A DNA stretch of 64,000 bases from Citrobacter portucalensis (GCF_002042885.1 NZ_MVFY01000001.1:124001-188000), one strand, 5' to 3'. Counted from the first letter of the stretch, positions 29,947 through 38,450 are shown. Program-made: numbers and translations. The notes: generated by a model not told the origin, from the sequence alone.

Positions 29947-30957
29947 ATGAAAACGTGCCACACATGGCTGCTTTGTGTGTGGCTGGCGTTTCCTGCCCTG
30001 GCAACACGCCAGGTTGTGGATGATGCTGGTCACACAGTTACCGTTCCCGCTCATGTTGAACGTATCGCGGATGGGTGGTTTGCCCATCATTCGGTGCTGA
30101 TGACGCTGGGTGCTGGTCGTAACATTGTTGCGACGGTCAACCATGAGGAAAACCAGCCATGGATGTTCAAAATCAATCCTTCTCTGAGACAAGCCTTACA
30201 GATACGAGGAACATCATTTAATAGCGAGGATTTGCTGGCCCGGCACGTCGACGTCGTGTTTGTGGCAAAAGGAAAAGGGGATGCTCAAAGCTACAGTCAG
30301 GCGGGTATTCCGGCCCTTGAAATGGCATTTACTGACTATGCTTCGATGGAAAAATCGGTCACTACGACCGCAGAGGTTCTGGGTACCGAGCAGGCTCGCG
30401 TCCGGGCAACGGCTTACAATCAGTATCTCAACCGTGTACTCGCGGATGTGCAGGCTAAAACTGCGGAGCTGGCGGAAAATCAGCGCCCTCGGGTACTTCA
30501 TATTCAATCGCTAAATCCGCTTAAAGTCGACGGCAGGAACACGTTGATCGATACCTGGATTACGCTGGCGGGTGGACGGAATGCGGCAGGTGAAGTTGAC
30601 GGCAACATGAAAGAGGTGTCGCCCGAGAGGGTGCTCTACTGGCAACCGCAGGTCATTATTCTCGGTGCGGGGTGTGGTGATATCGCCAGTTCGCCATACG
30701 CAGCATTGTTCAAAGAACTTAACGCAGTGAAACAGGGTAACGTCTGGCGCAATCCGGCGGGCGTGTTCCCCTGGGATCGCTACGGCACTGAAAGCGCGTT
30801 GCAGCTACAGTGGGCTGCATCGAAACTGCATCCGGCATTGTTTAGCGGCCTGGATATGGTCAGCGTAACGCGAGATTTTTATCGCCAGTTCTTCGATTAT
30901 TCGCTCACTCAGGAGCAGGCGATGCGAGTTTTAAACGCGTTACCCCCACAGGAGTAG
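29947..30957 (+). CDS. Periplasmic binding protein (class III, BtuF/FepB fold), first copy
   Basis: This 336-residue protein starts at ATG 29947 after GGGGTTGCTT and has a signal peptide ending near PALA. The mature part starts with TRQVVDDAGHTVTVPAHVERI, the classic helical-backbone metal/siderophore binding protein opening, and ends with the usual helical C-lobe. It is encoded 9 bp after the receptor and 157 bp before the MolA-like protein, so the cluster has two binding proteins for one permease. It may act on the same substrate in a different chelate form, which is inference. Confidence 0.82.
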   Translation: MKTCHTWLLCVWLAFPALATRQVVDDAGHTVTVPAHVERIADGWFAHHSVLMTLGAGRNIVATVNHEENQPWMFKINPSLRQALQIRGTSFNSEDLLARHVDVVFVAKGKGDAQSYSQAGIPALEMAFTDYASMEKSVTTTAEVLGTEQARVRATAYNQYLNRVLADVQAKTAELAENQRPRVLHIQSLNPLKVDGRNTLIDTWITLAGGRNAAGEVDGNMKEVSPERVLYWQPQVIILGAGCGDIASSPYAALFKELNAVKQGNVWRNPAGVFPWDRYGTESALQLQWAASKLHPALFSGLDMVSVTRDFYRQFFDYSLTQEQAMRVLNALPPQE

Positions 30958-31061
30958 CGCTCACGTATAAAGACAGGCGTGATTAGGATTGCACGCCATT
31001 TTTACCCCTCTGAAATGTGGGGTTTGGTGCGCTCATGATGAAAATGGTTTGCCAGGCCTCT

Positions 31062-31085
31062 CGTTATATAATTTAATGCATATCG
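31062..31085. promoter_or_regulatory. Second ModE-type operator, upstream of molA
   Basis: CGTTATATA-ATTTAA-TGCATATCG has the same 9-6-9 layout as the operator at 27674-27697 and an identical left arm; the right arm matches at 6 of 9 positions. It lies 29 bp before the molA start. Confidence 0.62.
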
Positions 31086-31114
31086 TTTTTACTCCTCTAT
31101 TCAGATGGTATCCC

Positions 31115-32170
31115 ATGTTAACTTTCCGCTCTTTTGTGCTGGTTTGCGCCAGCATGTTGTTTGCGTTTTCTGCTCAGGCCGACCGAACGATCACCGATCA
31201 GCTTGGTCGACAGGTTACGATTCCTGACCACGTGGACAAAGTGGTCGTGCTGCAACACCAGACGTTGAATATTCTGGTCCAGCTCAATGCCCAGCAGGAC
31301 ATTGTTGGTGTGATGTCGAGCTGGAAAAAGCAGCTCGGGCCTGAATTTGCGCGCTTTATGCCGACGATTACTACATTGCCGACGCCAGGCGATCTCACCA
31401 GCGTGAACATCGAAAGCCTGTTGGCGATTCATCCGCAGGTGGTTTTTGTCGCCAACTATGCGCCCGCGGAAATGATCCAGCAGATTCAGAACGCCGGTAT
31501 TCCGGTCGTGGCTATCTCATTACGCAAGGATGCCACCGGGCAACAGAATAAAATGAACCCGACCATGGCCGATGAAGAGCAGGTCTACAACGAAGGGTTG
31601 AAGCAGGGTATTCGCCTGATTGCGGACGTGGTTGGGCGCAAACCGCAGGCCGAAACGTTAATCGACTACGTTTTTGCCGCGCGGGCAAAATTCAATGCGC
31701 CGGTTGCAAAAATCCCGGATGCACAAAAAGTCCGTATTTATATGGCTAACCCCGATCTGATGACTTACGGCTCCGGGAAGTACACGGGACTGATGATGCA
31801 GCACGCGGGGGGATTAAATGTGGCGGCTGCCAGTGTGAAAGGTGCCCGTCAGGTTGCGCTGGAGCAGGTATTAGCGTGGAACCCGCAGGTGATTTTTGTC
31901 CAGGATCGCTATCCGCAGGTGGTAACTGAGATCCAAAACGATCCGAACTGGCAGGGGATCGATGCGGTGAAAAATCATCGCGTCTGGTTGATGCCTGAAT
32001 ATGCCAAAGCCTGGGGCTATCCGATGCCGGAAGCGTTGGCGATCGGTGAACTTTGGATGGCCAAAAAACTGTATCCGGATGCCTATAAAAACGTAGACGT
32101 TGATGCGCAGGCCCAGGACTACTATCAACGTTTTTATCGTGCGAACTGGCAGCCTGATGCAGCTAAGTAA
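31115..32170 (+). CDS. molA: Molybdate/tungstate-binding protein, MolA-like
   Basis: This 351-residue periplasmic binding protein starts at ATG 31115, with a signal peptide ending in AFSAQA. It opens DRTITDQLGRQVTIPDHVDKVVVLQHQTLNILVQL, and the phrases NPDLMTYGSGKYTGLMMQHAGG and MPEYAKAWGYPMPEALA are ones I associate with Haemophilus influenzae MolA (HI1472), which binds molybdate and tungstate. It is preceded by a ModE-type operator and overlaps molB by 14 bp. An iron-siderophore role is the alternative, but this sequence match and the operator favour Mo/W. Confidence 0.75.
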   Translation: MLTFRSFVLVCASMLFAFSAQADRTITDQLGRQVTIPDHVDKVVVLQHQTLNILVQLNAQQDIVGVMSSWKKQLGPEFARFMPTITTLPTPGDLTSVNIESLLAIHPQVVFVANYAPAEMIQQIQNAGIPVVAISLRKDATGQQNKMNPTMADEEQVYNEGLKQGIRLIADVVGRKPQAETLIDYVFAARAKFNAPVAKIPDAQKVRIYMANPDLMTYGSGKYTGLMMQHAGGLNVAAASVKGARQVALEQVLAWNPQVIFVQDRYPQVVTEIQNDPNWQGIDAVKNHRVWLMPEYAKAWGYPMPEALAIGELWMAKKLYPDAYKNVDVDAQAQDYYQRFYRANWQPDAAK

Positions 32171-33161
32171 CCGTATTTTGCCCCAGCAACCGCTCTTAAT
32201 CGTTGTGGTCCTGTTGCTGGGCGTCAGTTCGCTATGCCTCGGACAGTATCCGCTGTCGTTAAGCGAAGTGTTTTACCACCTGACGCACTATAGCGACGCT
32301 GAGGGAATAGGCAGCCAGGTTATCTGGACGGTCAGGCTACCGCGTATTCTGATGGCACTGCTGGCGGGGGGCGCGCTTGGGTTATGCGGCGCGACGCTGC
32401 AAGGGGTATTTCATAACCCTCTGGTCGACCCGCATATTATCGGCGTGACGTCGGGGGCGGCTTTTGGTGGAACACTGGCCATCCTGCTCGGTCTTTCTCC
32501 CTGGCTGATGATGGGATCAACGTTTTTCTTTGGTCTGACAGCGTTGATCCTGGTGTATGCCATTGCTGCGTTACAGGGGCTGGAGAATACGCTGGTATTG
32601 ATCCTGTCGGGTATCATTTTGAGCGGTTTTTTTGCCGCGCTGGTGAGCCTGATCCAGTATCAGGCTGATACCGAAGAGACGTTACCTAATATTGTGTTCT
32701 GGCTACTGGGCAGCTTCGCGACGGCCAACTGGCATAAAGTGCTGCTGTTGGCGGTCCCGGTCGGTATCACCGCGACGGTTTTGTACCAGCTACGCTGGCG
32801 GATAAACCTGTTGTCGCTCAATGACAAAGATGCCAGAGCACTGGGTGTGGCGGTGGTTCCTCTGCGACGCAGCGTTTTGGTGTGCTGCGCATTTTTGGTT
32901 GCTGCTCAGGTGGCGGTCAGCGGCAGTATTGCCTGGGTTGGATTAGTGATTCCGCATCTGGCGCGTTTGCTGGTGGGGGTTGATCATCGTCGTTTACTAC
33001 CGTGCGCCTTCTGGTTGGGGGGCGGATTTATGATTGTGGTGGACGATATTGCTCGCACCCTGATGCACGCGGAGATACCGTTGGGGATTATTACCGCATT
33101 GTTCGGCGCGCCGTTGTTTGCTTTCTTACTCATTCGTACCAGTCGTCGGGAGAAATCATGA
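32157..33161 (+). CDS. molB: FecCD-type ABC permease, MolB-like
   Basis: This 334-residue type II importer permease starts at ATG 32157 within the end of molA and has about ten hydrophobic helices. FecCD hallmarks are visible: RLPRILMALLAGGALGLCGATLQGVFHNPLVDPHIIGVTSGAAFGG, LNDKDARALGV, and GLVIPHLARLLVGVDHRRLLP. MolB of H. influenzae belongs to this BtuC-like family although its substrate is an oxyanion. Its stop overlaps molC by 4 bp (ATGA). Confidence 0.8.
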   Translation: MQLSNRILPQQPLLIVVVLLLGVSSLCLGQYPLSLSEVFYHLTHYSDAEGIGSQVIWTVRLPRILMALLAGGALGLCGATLQGVFHNPLVDPHIIGVTSGAAFGGTLAILLGLSPWLMMGSTFFFGLTALILVYAIAALQGLENTLVLILSGIILSGFFAALVSLIQYQADTEETLPNIVFWLLGSFATANWHKVLLLAVPVGITATVLYQLRWRINLLSLNDKDARALGVAVVPLRRSVLVCCAFLVAAQVAVSGSIAWVGLVIPHLARLLVGVDHRRLLPCAFWLGGGFMIVVDDIARTLMHAEIPLGIITALFGAPLFAFLLIRTSRREKS

Positions 33162-33910
33162 TACCTGCCGCACTGCGTGTAAATCAGCTTACTTATGGGT
33201 ATCGTACGCCGCTATTTGAGCCGCTAACGTTCTGTTGCCAGAAAGGTGAGATCTGGGCCGTGCTGGGACGCAACGGCCTGGGTAAAAGTACACTGCTCGA
33301 TACGTTAACCGGCACGCTGCCTGCTTTAGGCGGGAATATTGAAAATAACGGTGGGATAGGGATTGTGGCACAGCATAGCCATCTGCCGTTTCCGTACACG
33401 GTCAGCGACGTGGTGTTGATGGGGCGAGCACAGCACGTGAAGCTGTTTGCGCAACCCAGTCCGCAGGATCAAAAAAGAGCAATGCAGGCGTTAGAGCAGT
33501 TGAATATCGCGCATCTCGCCTCCAGCTCATTTGGCTCACTTTCCGGCGGGCAGCAACAGTTGGTGATGATTGCCCGGGCTTTGGTGACGGAGTGTCAAAC
33601 GCTGTTACTGGATGAACCGTGTTCCGCGCTGGATCTCGCCAATCAGCAGGTGGTGCTGCAGCTCATCAGCGATCTGGCCCATCAACAGGGATGCAGTATT
33701 CTCTTTTCGACTCACGATCCGCTTCATGCGTTACAGGTTGCTTCCCATACTTTGCTGCTACTCCCTGAAGGAAAATGGCGGGCAGGGCCCACGAACAGCA
33801 TTGTGACGGAGGAGAATTTATTCCTGGCCTATGGCTTAACGCTGAGAAAACTCAACGTGGAGAACTACCAGACGCCGTTTATCGCACCGTTGTTTTCTAT
33901 TCGTCGTTAA
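33158..33910 (+). CDS. molC: ABC transporter ATPase, MolC-like
   Basis: This 250-residue ATPase starts at ATG 33158 after GGGAGA; the longer frame from 33002 lies inside molB. It has Walker A GRNGLGKST, signature LSGGQQQLVMIARAL, Walker B LLLDEPCSALD and switch FSTHDP, and is of the BtuD/FhuC type. It energises the MolB dimer. Its 3' end overlaps the convergent ModA-like gene by 14 bp. Confidence 0.82.
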   Translation: MIPAALRVNQLTYGYRTPLFEPLTFCCQKGEIWAVLGRNGLGKSTLLDTLTGTLPALGGNIENNGGIGIVAQHSHLPFPYTVSDVVLMGRAQHVKLFAQPSPQDQKRAMQALEQLNIAHLASSSFGSLSGGQQQLVMIARALVTECQTLLLDEPCSALDLANQQVVLQLISDLAHQQGCSILFSTHDPLHALQVASHTLLLLPEGKWRAGPTNSIVTEENLFLAYGLTLRKLNVENYQTPFIAPLFSIRR

Positions 33911-34619
33911 GCGTTAAGAATCCTGCGGCGCTAAGAAATTCCTGCCCGCCGCGGGAGAGTATGAAATCAACCAGCGCCATGACTTCATTGGATGCATCAA
34001 GCACCGCCAGTTGGTATTCGCAGCGAATATTGTGCTCATCGGGAATAGCCACGTAATGTACGTCGGGCATCGCGCGCAGCGCGTGTGCGTAATGCGCGTA
34101 ACCGATAAACAGATCGGCCAGTCCCTGGCGCAGGATCCAGGCGCTCGCCAGTTCTCCTTGCGGGATTTTTACCGTATCACGACCACCAACCAGCGGGATT
34201 GCCCGCGTCCGAAGCTGTTGCCCGAGTCCTGGTTCCAGTACATCCATATTGTCGAAAAATGCCCAGGTATAGTCTCCGGAAGGGTCGCAGCCGGGCGTTG
34301 ATGTACCTGGTCGCAGCGTAGGGTCGCGGAGTAAATCCAGCCAGACACCGGTTCGGTTGCTGACAAGGCTCAGTTTGTTCCAGCAAAAAGTGTGCTTAGA
34401 GACGGCTATATTACGTGCTAACAGGTTTTGCGGATGTTCCCGGTTGGCCGAGGCAAAGAGCGCACACGGTTCTCCCGCTTCAATACGCTCACGCAATAAA
34501 CCGGCCGGACCATATTCAACATTAACGTCTATTCCACTCATGCGCGTGAACTGGCTTATCAGTGGCGTAAATGCAGGGCGCAAACTGCCTGCGGCTAACA
34601 GGAATATGGAAGAGGGCAT
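33897..34619 (-). CDS. ModA-like oxyanion-binding protein without a signal peptide
   Basis: This 240-residue protein belongs to the ModA/WtpA-like binding family: IFLLAAGSLRPAFTPLISQF is the usual ModA start (AASL...), followed by GPAGLLRERIEAGEPCALFASAN and a DTVKIPQGELASAWILRQGLADLFIGY core. The domain begins right at the N-terminus, so no export signal is present. The frame extends to 34679 but adds only a polar, non-signal stretch. I chose ATG 34619 because family similarity begins there; the ribosome site is weak. It is convergent with molC. A cytoplasmic molybdate carrier is possible, as is decay of a secreted protein. Confidence 0.7.
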   Translation of the reverse strand: MPSSIFLLAAGSLRPAFTPLISQFTRMSGIDVNVEYGPAGLLRERIEAGEPCALFASANREHPQNLLARNIAVSKHTFCWNKLSLVSNRTGVWLDLLRDPTLRPGTSTPGCDPSGDYTWAFFDNMDVLEPGLGQQLRTRAIPLVGGRDTVKIPQGELASAWILRQGLADLFIGYAHYAHALRAMPDVHYVAIPDEHNIRCEYQLAVLDASNEVMALVDFILSRGGQEFLSAAGFLTLNDE

Positions 34620-34805
34620 GGTATCCGATCTCTGGCGAATGACATTATGCGAAGAATGTGAATGATACGCGTTGAGCATGGAATTTAGAATGATTTAGCG
34701 CAGTGCTATTGAATCATCAAAGGAAATGATAAAACTGACGGATACAAACTGAAGATAAAAAAATAGTTTTGAAGTGAAATAGCACCAAATCAAAGGGATA
34801 TGATT

Positions 34806-34882
34806 TGGTGCGTCCGAGTGGACTCGAACCACCGACCCCCACCATGTCAAGGTGGTGCTCTAACCAACTGAGCTACGGACGC
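34806..34882 (-). tRNA. valW: tRNA-Val (GAC), valW-type
   Basis: The 77-nt cloverleaf begins GCGTCCGTAGC and ends GGACGCACCA with CCA encoded. The anticodon loop TTGACAT gives GAC. The sequence is like E. coli valW and is second in transcription order, 4 nt after valV. Confidence 0.98.
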
Positions 34883-34886
34883 AAAA

Positions 34887-34963
34887 TGGTGCGTTCAATT
34901 GGACTCGAACCAACGACCCCCACCATGTCAAGGTGGTGCTCTAACCAACTGAGCTATGAACGC
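34887..34963 (-). tRNA. valV: tRNA-Val (GAC), valV-type
   Basis: The 77-nt cloverleaf begins GCGTTCATAGC and ends TGAACGCACCA. The anticodon is GAC. It differs from valW in the acceptor stem and T-stem flank. This tRNA is the SPI-2 insertion neighbourhood in Salmonella. Confidence 0.98.
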
Positions 34964-34989
34964 AACGTTGTAGGTGACAACGGGGACGA

Positions 34990-35018
34990 ATATTAGCGGC
35001 ACAGACCGAATGAGGCAA
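34990..35018 (-). promoter_or_regulatory. valVW promoter
   Basis: On the minus strand, TTGCCT (-35, 35018-35013), a 17-bp spacer and TAATAT (-10, 34995-34990) are followed by a GC-rich discriminator (TCGTCCCCG), typical of stringently controlled tRNA promoters. Confidence 0.85.
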
Positions 35019-35076
35019 GAGGGAAATAGCATTTTTCTTCCTGATCTCACGCGATTGCAGAGTAATTAAGCAAGTT

Positions 35077-35122
35077 GATTATATTTTGTTGATTTTGCAG
35101 CGTGTTTTTTATTCAGACAGCG
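35077..35122. repeat. Imperfect 46-bp direct repeat, copy 1
   Basis: GATTATATTTTGTTGATTTT and the following ~26 bp recur with scattered changes at 42534-42579 (roughly four in five bases identical by eye). The two copies flank the 7.4-kb patchwork of small genes. Confidence 0.45.
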
Positions 35123-35162
35123 AACTGGGGCATACCAGGGGCGGTTTGAATTACAGAGGTGC

Positions 35163-35645
35163 TCAGACTTTAAGCGCTGTAAGGATAGTGGTTTCTATTT
35201 TCTCTGGGGTAGTGAAGGGGGCAAATCGCTTGAGCGGCTTGCCGTCACGCCCGATCAGGAACTTAGTAAAATTCCACTTGATCCGCCCACCCAGCACGCC
35301 GGGTAATTCGTCTTTCAGGTAACGAAATACCGGGTGCGTAGCGGCACCGTTGACTTCCACTTTCTCAAACATCGGGAAGCTCACACCGTAGTTGATGTGA
35401 CAGGTTTGCGCGATTTCGTCGGCTCCACCGGGCTCCTGGTTACCGAACTGGTTGCAGGGAAAACCAAGCACCACCAGACCCTGCGCGGCGTACTTCTTGT
35501 AGAGCGCTTCGAGGCCTGCATATTGTGGAGTGAAACCACAATGGCTGGCGGTATTAACCACCAGAACCAGTTTGCCAGCGTAGTCGGCCATACAGATGGG
35601 CTGGCCATGCAAACTGGTGGCAGTCAGTTGATGAAAGGGGGCCAT
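35163..35645 (-). CDS. Glutathione peroxidase-family protein
   Basis: This 160-residue thiol peroxidase starts at ATG 35645, seven bases after GAGGA; an ATG at 35678 is also in frame. The catalytic triad context is visible: Cys in NTASHCGFTPQY, Gln in FPCNQFGNQEPG, Trp in KWNFTKFLIGRDG. It uses Cys rather than selenocysteine and reduces peroxides with thioredoxin or glutathione. It is shorter than BtuE (183 residues) and differs in sequence, so I give no symbol. It is cytoplasmic. Confidence 0.88.
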   Translation of the reverse strand: MAPFHQLTATSLHGQPICMADYAGKLVLVVNTASHCGFTPQYAGLEALYKKYAAQGLVVLGFPCNQFGNQEPGGADEIAQTCHINYGVSFPMFEKVEVNGAATHPVFRYLKDELPGVLGGRIKWNFTKFLIGRDGKPLKRFAPFTTPEKIETTILTALKV

Positions 35646-35689
35646 GCCAGAATCCTCAAATAAGATAGCATTACTCATGTTGCCCGCGA

Positions 35690-35917
35690 GTGAAAGGCTT
35701 CGCTGCGTATCTATTTATTATGATCGCAACTGCAGGATTAATAAACTTGCCATTGGTGCAGGGCAAAATGAATGAAGCACATCTGCGCTGGTTTATTCTC
35801 GATGATGGCTGTCGCGGCAGTGGATTGGGCAGAAAACTGATTCAGGAGGCGATGAACTTTCGCGAAGAACAGAAATTCTCTGCGGTTCGGTTATGGACAT
35901 TCCATAATTTATTTTAA
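35690..35917 (+). pseudogene. GNAT acetyltransferase remnant
   Basis: The reading frame holds the middle of a GNAT fold, including the acetyl-CoA loop CRGSGLGRKLIQEAMNFREEQKFSAVRLWTF, and then stops. The N-terminal strands and the C-terminal NxxAxxLYxxxGF part are missing. The first ~25 residues of the open frame are hydrophobic and unrelated to GNAT. It is most likely the internal fragment of a MarR-GNAT-type acetyltransferase whose 3' end was replaced by the convergent neighbour. Confidence 0.65.
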
Positions 35918-36462
35918 CCAACCTGACGATCGTTCCATTCGTCGCGCGTGATTTCCCAAAGTTCAGAATCCAGCAAACCGCTGACATACTCTTTCTTTTC
36001 CGTTTTGATAAGCCGCATGCCGCTACTGTCTGAAATACGTTTGGAACGGACATTAAGAGAGGCTTTCGGCGCACGCAGTACCGTCTTATTTAACGTATTA
36101 AACCAGTAATCCGTAGCGACATTACTGGCTTCACGCATAAAACCTTGCCCCTGATATTCCGGAGCTAACCAAAATCCACGGTTATTATCCTCAACGTCAT
36201 AAAGGCAAATTAAACCTATGAGAGCGTCAGGGGCCTCACGGAGTCTGATAGTCCAGATCCACGCAATCCCTTTTTCCATATCAGGCAGGGCAACGTTATT
36301 GACGTAATTCTCCGCACCGTTATCAGGATAGGGCCAGGGTACTGAGGAGACCATATAGCGAACTATCTCCCAGCGGGGATAAAGCACCTGAATCTGCGCG
36401 GCATCTTCGGCTTCTAATGGTTTTAACAGCAAGCGTTCCGTATGGAGTATTGGTATTTTCAT
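35914..36462 (-). CDS. GNAT acetyltransferase, RimJ/RimL-like
   Basis: This 182-residue N-acetyltransferase is of the RimJ/RimL type: PILHTERLLLKPLEAEDAAQIQVLYPRWEIVRYM at the N-terminus and RGFWLAPEYQGQGFMREASNVATDYWFNTLN for the acetyl-CoA binding helix, then LNVRSKRISDSSGMR. I start at ATG 36462, nine bases after AGGA; the GTG at 36468 is too close. The target may be an antibiotic, a metabolite or an N-terminus. It lies 33 bp downstream of emrE on the same strand. Confidence 0.82.
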   Translation of the reverse strand: MKIPILHTERLLLKPLEAEDAAQIQVLYPRWEIVRYMVSSVPWPYPDNGAENYVNNVALPDMEKGIAWIWTIRLREAPDALIGLICLYDVEDNNRGFWLAPEYQGQGFMREASNVATDYWFNTLNKTVLRAPKASLNVRSKRISDSSGMRLIKTEKKEYVSGLLDSELWEITRDEWNDRQVG

Positions 36463-36495
36463 ATGCACTTTTCCTACTCGATCAAGATAAGAGGA

Positions 36496-36828
36496 TCAAT
36501 GTGGGGAGGATTTTGAAAAAATATTAATAACCAGAACCCCAGCACAAATAAGAAGCATACCTGCGATCGCCGGAAAATCTAGCTTTTGCCCACTTACCAA
36601 CCAGCCCAAAAGACTGATTAATACGATTCCAGCACCTGACCAAATTGCGTACGCAATACCCGTTGGAATGGTCGACAGAGTTTGGGAGAGAAGATAAAAG
36701 GCTGTGCAGTAGCACACAATAGTTGCTACAGATGGCCATAGGCGTGTGAATCCGTCAGAGAACTTCATCAGGGTTGTACCTATGACTTCAGCTACGATGG
36801 CCCCGGCAAGGAAAATGTATGAATTCAA
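36496..36828 (-). CDS. emrE: SMR multidrug efflux protein EmrE
   Basis: This 110-residue four-helix small multidrug resistance transporter has the same length as E. coli EmrE. It has the essential Glu14 in AGAIVAEVIGTTLMKFSDGF, GIAYAIWSGAGIVLIS in helix 3, and ICAGVLVINIFSKSSPH at the end. It works as an antiparallel homodimer that exchanges protons for quaternary ammonium compounds and other cations. The close match to chromosomal EmrE rather than integron QacE argues for a species gene. Confidence 0.92.
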   Translation of the reverse strand: MNSYIFLAGAIVAEVIGTTLMKFSDGFTRLWPSVATIVCYCTAFYLLSQTLSTIPTGIAYAIWSGAGIVLISLLGWLVSGQKLDFPAIAGMLLICAGVLVINIFSKSSPH

Positions 36829-36989
36829 AATCTGACCCCATATGACAATTTAAAGCAAATATCGTATCACAAAGGGGTGGGTGAGTTTGAACACAGGAGT
36901 TATCCGCGCAAGACCTTGAAGCTGCCGTACTGAACTCATAGCGATTAGATTTCCGTTGGTGAGTTCTCCTGCCAAGAGCAAAAGAAAAC

Positions 36990-37160
36990 TCAGGCTGATA
37001 ATGCGATGGACATATCCATACAACGCAGATCTGTTTGGGCAAGTCTTGATGGGGATGTCGTTTCCTTGATAAACATAAAACCATGCTTTTCGTAGAAAGT
37101 TTGCGCGTTTGGTGTTGAGGTCAAGGTTAACTGTTTCAGCCCTCTTTTAATCGCCTCATT
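36990..37160 (-). pseudogene. C-terminal fragment of a GNAT acetyltransferase
   Basis: The minus strand reads NEAIKRGLKQLTLTSTPNAQ, then TFYEKHGFMFIKET and ends with a stop at 36990. NAQxFYEKHGF is the typical C-terminal GNAT helix-strand pair. No start or N-terminal half is found upstream. The rest of 36829-37385 has no gene; a TGGCACGGAGTGGAC motif near 37229 belongs to the dispersed repeat family seen downstream. Confidence 0.6.
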
Positions 37161-37385
37161 ACATTTATAGATTTATCATGAAACGGTTTCGTTTCAACAT
37201 CGTTGTTTAACAAAAGAGGGAAGTCCATTACTGGCACGGAGTGGACAAGTTACCAACATGAGCAGTGAGTAGATAATCGCCTCTTGATGAGTCGATTATT
37301 CAATGCAAACGGGGCATAGTAATTCATTCAGTACAGGATTATGCAGCTCAATCAATCGACACAAAATAATTGTGAGGTCACAAAT

Positions 37386-37976
37386 ATGACGCCTACATTG
37401 CAAGGATCTCTTGTCACGCTCCGTCCTCTGCTTGAGACAGATGCTCAGCTATTGATTGATGCGGCAGCGGATGGGGAACTCTGGTCCCTGCCATTTACGG
37501 TGGTTCCGTCTGCTGACACCGCAGATTCTTACATTCAGAAAGCCCTCAAGGGGCAGATCGAAGGCACAGTCATGCCGTTTGCTGTAACGCTTTCGTCCGA
37601 TCAACGTGTCATTGGATCAACACGTTTCTGGAAGATTGATAGAGAAAACCGAAAGCTCGAAATTGGTCACACCTGGTATTCACAAAGCTGGCAAAAAACA
37701 GCTGCAAATACCGAGAGTAAACTGTTATTGCTGCGGTACGCCTTTGAGCAACTGAAGTGTGTTCGCGTTCAGTTTACGACCGATGTATTGAATGAGCGCT
37801 CGCAGGCTGCCATTCTCCGTATTGGTGCGATCCAGGAAAGCATCATCAGAAATGAACGAATTATGCCTGATGGTCGAAAACGTACTTCCATACGGTACAG
37901 CATAATTGATGATGAGTGGCCGCAGGTTCGGACCAACCTTGAGCACCGCCTTTCCAGTTACAGGAAAGAGAAATAA
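37386..37976 (+). CDS. GNAT acetyltransferase
   Basis: This 196-residue GNAT protein opens MTPTLQGSLVTLRPLLETDA, with IGSTRFWKIDRENRKLEIGHTWYSQSWQKTAANTESKLLLLRYAFEQLKCVRVQFTTDVLNERSQAAILRIGA across the acetyl-CoA binding core. I start at ATG 37386 after GAGG; 15 more codons are open to 37341. It is of the YjdJ/RimJ-like group found in many enterobacteria. It stands alone between GNAT remnants and a dispersed repeat. Confidence 0.82.
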   Translation: MTPTLQGSLVTLRPLLETDAQLLIDAAADGELWSLPFTVVPSADTADSYIQKALKGQIEGTVMPFAVTLSSDQRVIGSTRFWKIDRENRKLEIGHTWYSQSWQKTAANTESKLLLLRYAFEQLKCVRVQFTTDVLNERSQAAILRIGAIQESIIRNERIMPDGRKRTSIRYSIIDDEWPQVRTNLEHRLSSYRKEK

Positions 37977-37998
37977 CTCGAGGTCTTGCGGACAGAAG

Positions 37999-38026
37999 GT
38001 CTGCTGTGAGCGAAAAGCGGACATTT
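37999..38026. repeat. Dispersed ~27-bp repeat, copy 1
   Basis: GTCTGCTGTGAGCGAAAAGC then GGACATTT. Related copies lie at 38451-38477 and 39370-39396. All sit just outside small genes. Confidence 0.65.
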
Positions 38027-38098
38027 TTGTACAAAGCATGACGTCGGATTACAGTGAGATCATTGATTGATAAGTGAGTTGAATCAGAATAGTAGCCA

Positions 38099-38398
38099 AT
38101 GAAACAAAAACTTCGCAAACGTAACCAAGACTGGATATCAAGGCAATTGCAACGTGTGCAAAAAGAGGAAATGCCGTTAAGTTTCTTTATTAAATTTCCC
38201 TCAATACGAGCAACTGCTTGTAATGGTGAGCGCCTTAAACGGCGTGATCGTCTCAAGCCGGACTGGAGTCGCGCATTGTTTCATCAGGGTTGGGGAGAAG
38301 TGCCGATTGTTGGGCCAAAAGGTACAGTTTACTGGTTTGAGGGATTTGATAAGGAACAGTTGCCTGTTGAATGGGTGAAGCTGTGGAAAGATGCCTGA
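38099..38398 (+). CDS. Hypothetical protein, 99 aa
   Basis: This basic 99-residue protein is of no recognised family. It opens MKQKLRKRNQDWISRQLQRV and is rich in Lys, Arg and Trp, with a C-terminal phrase VGPKGTVYWFEGFDKEQLPVEW. There is no signal peptide or membrane helix. A dispersed repeat copy lies on each side (37999 and 38451), suggesting it came in as a small cassette-like unit. The coding call rests on the length of the frame and the plausible composition only. Confidence 0.5.
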   Translation: MKQKLRKRNQDWISRQLQRVQKEEMPLSFFIKFPSIRATACNGERLKRRDRLKPDWSRALFHQGWGEVPIVGPKGTVYWFEGFDKEQLPVEWVKLWKDA

Positions 38399-38450
38399 AT
38401 GTATTGGTTTTGATTTGATCTCACAGTGCAACACACAATCAACTCTTATA

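Noticed and set aside
29518..30192. 224-residue minus-strand frame
   Set aside because: Antisense shadow of the receptor end and the first binding protein.
34805..34996. 63-residue frame with repeated PTPTMSRWCSNQLSYG
   Set aside because: It is the antisense reading of the two tRNA-Val genes, a common false ORF.
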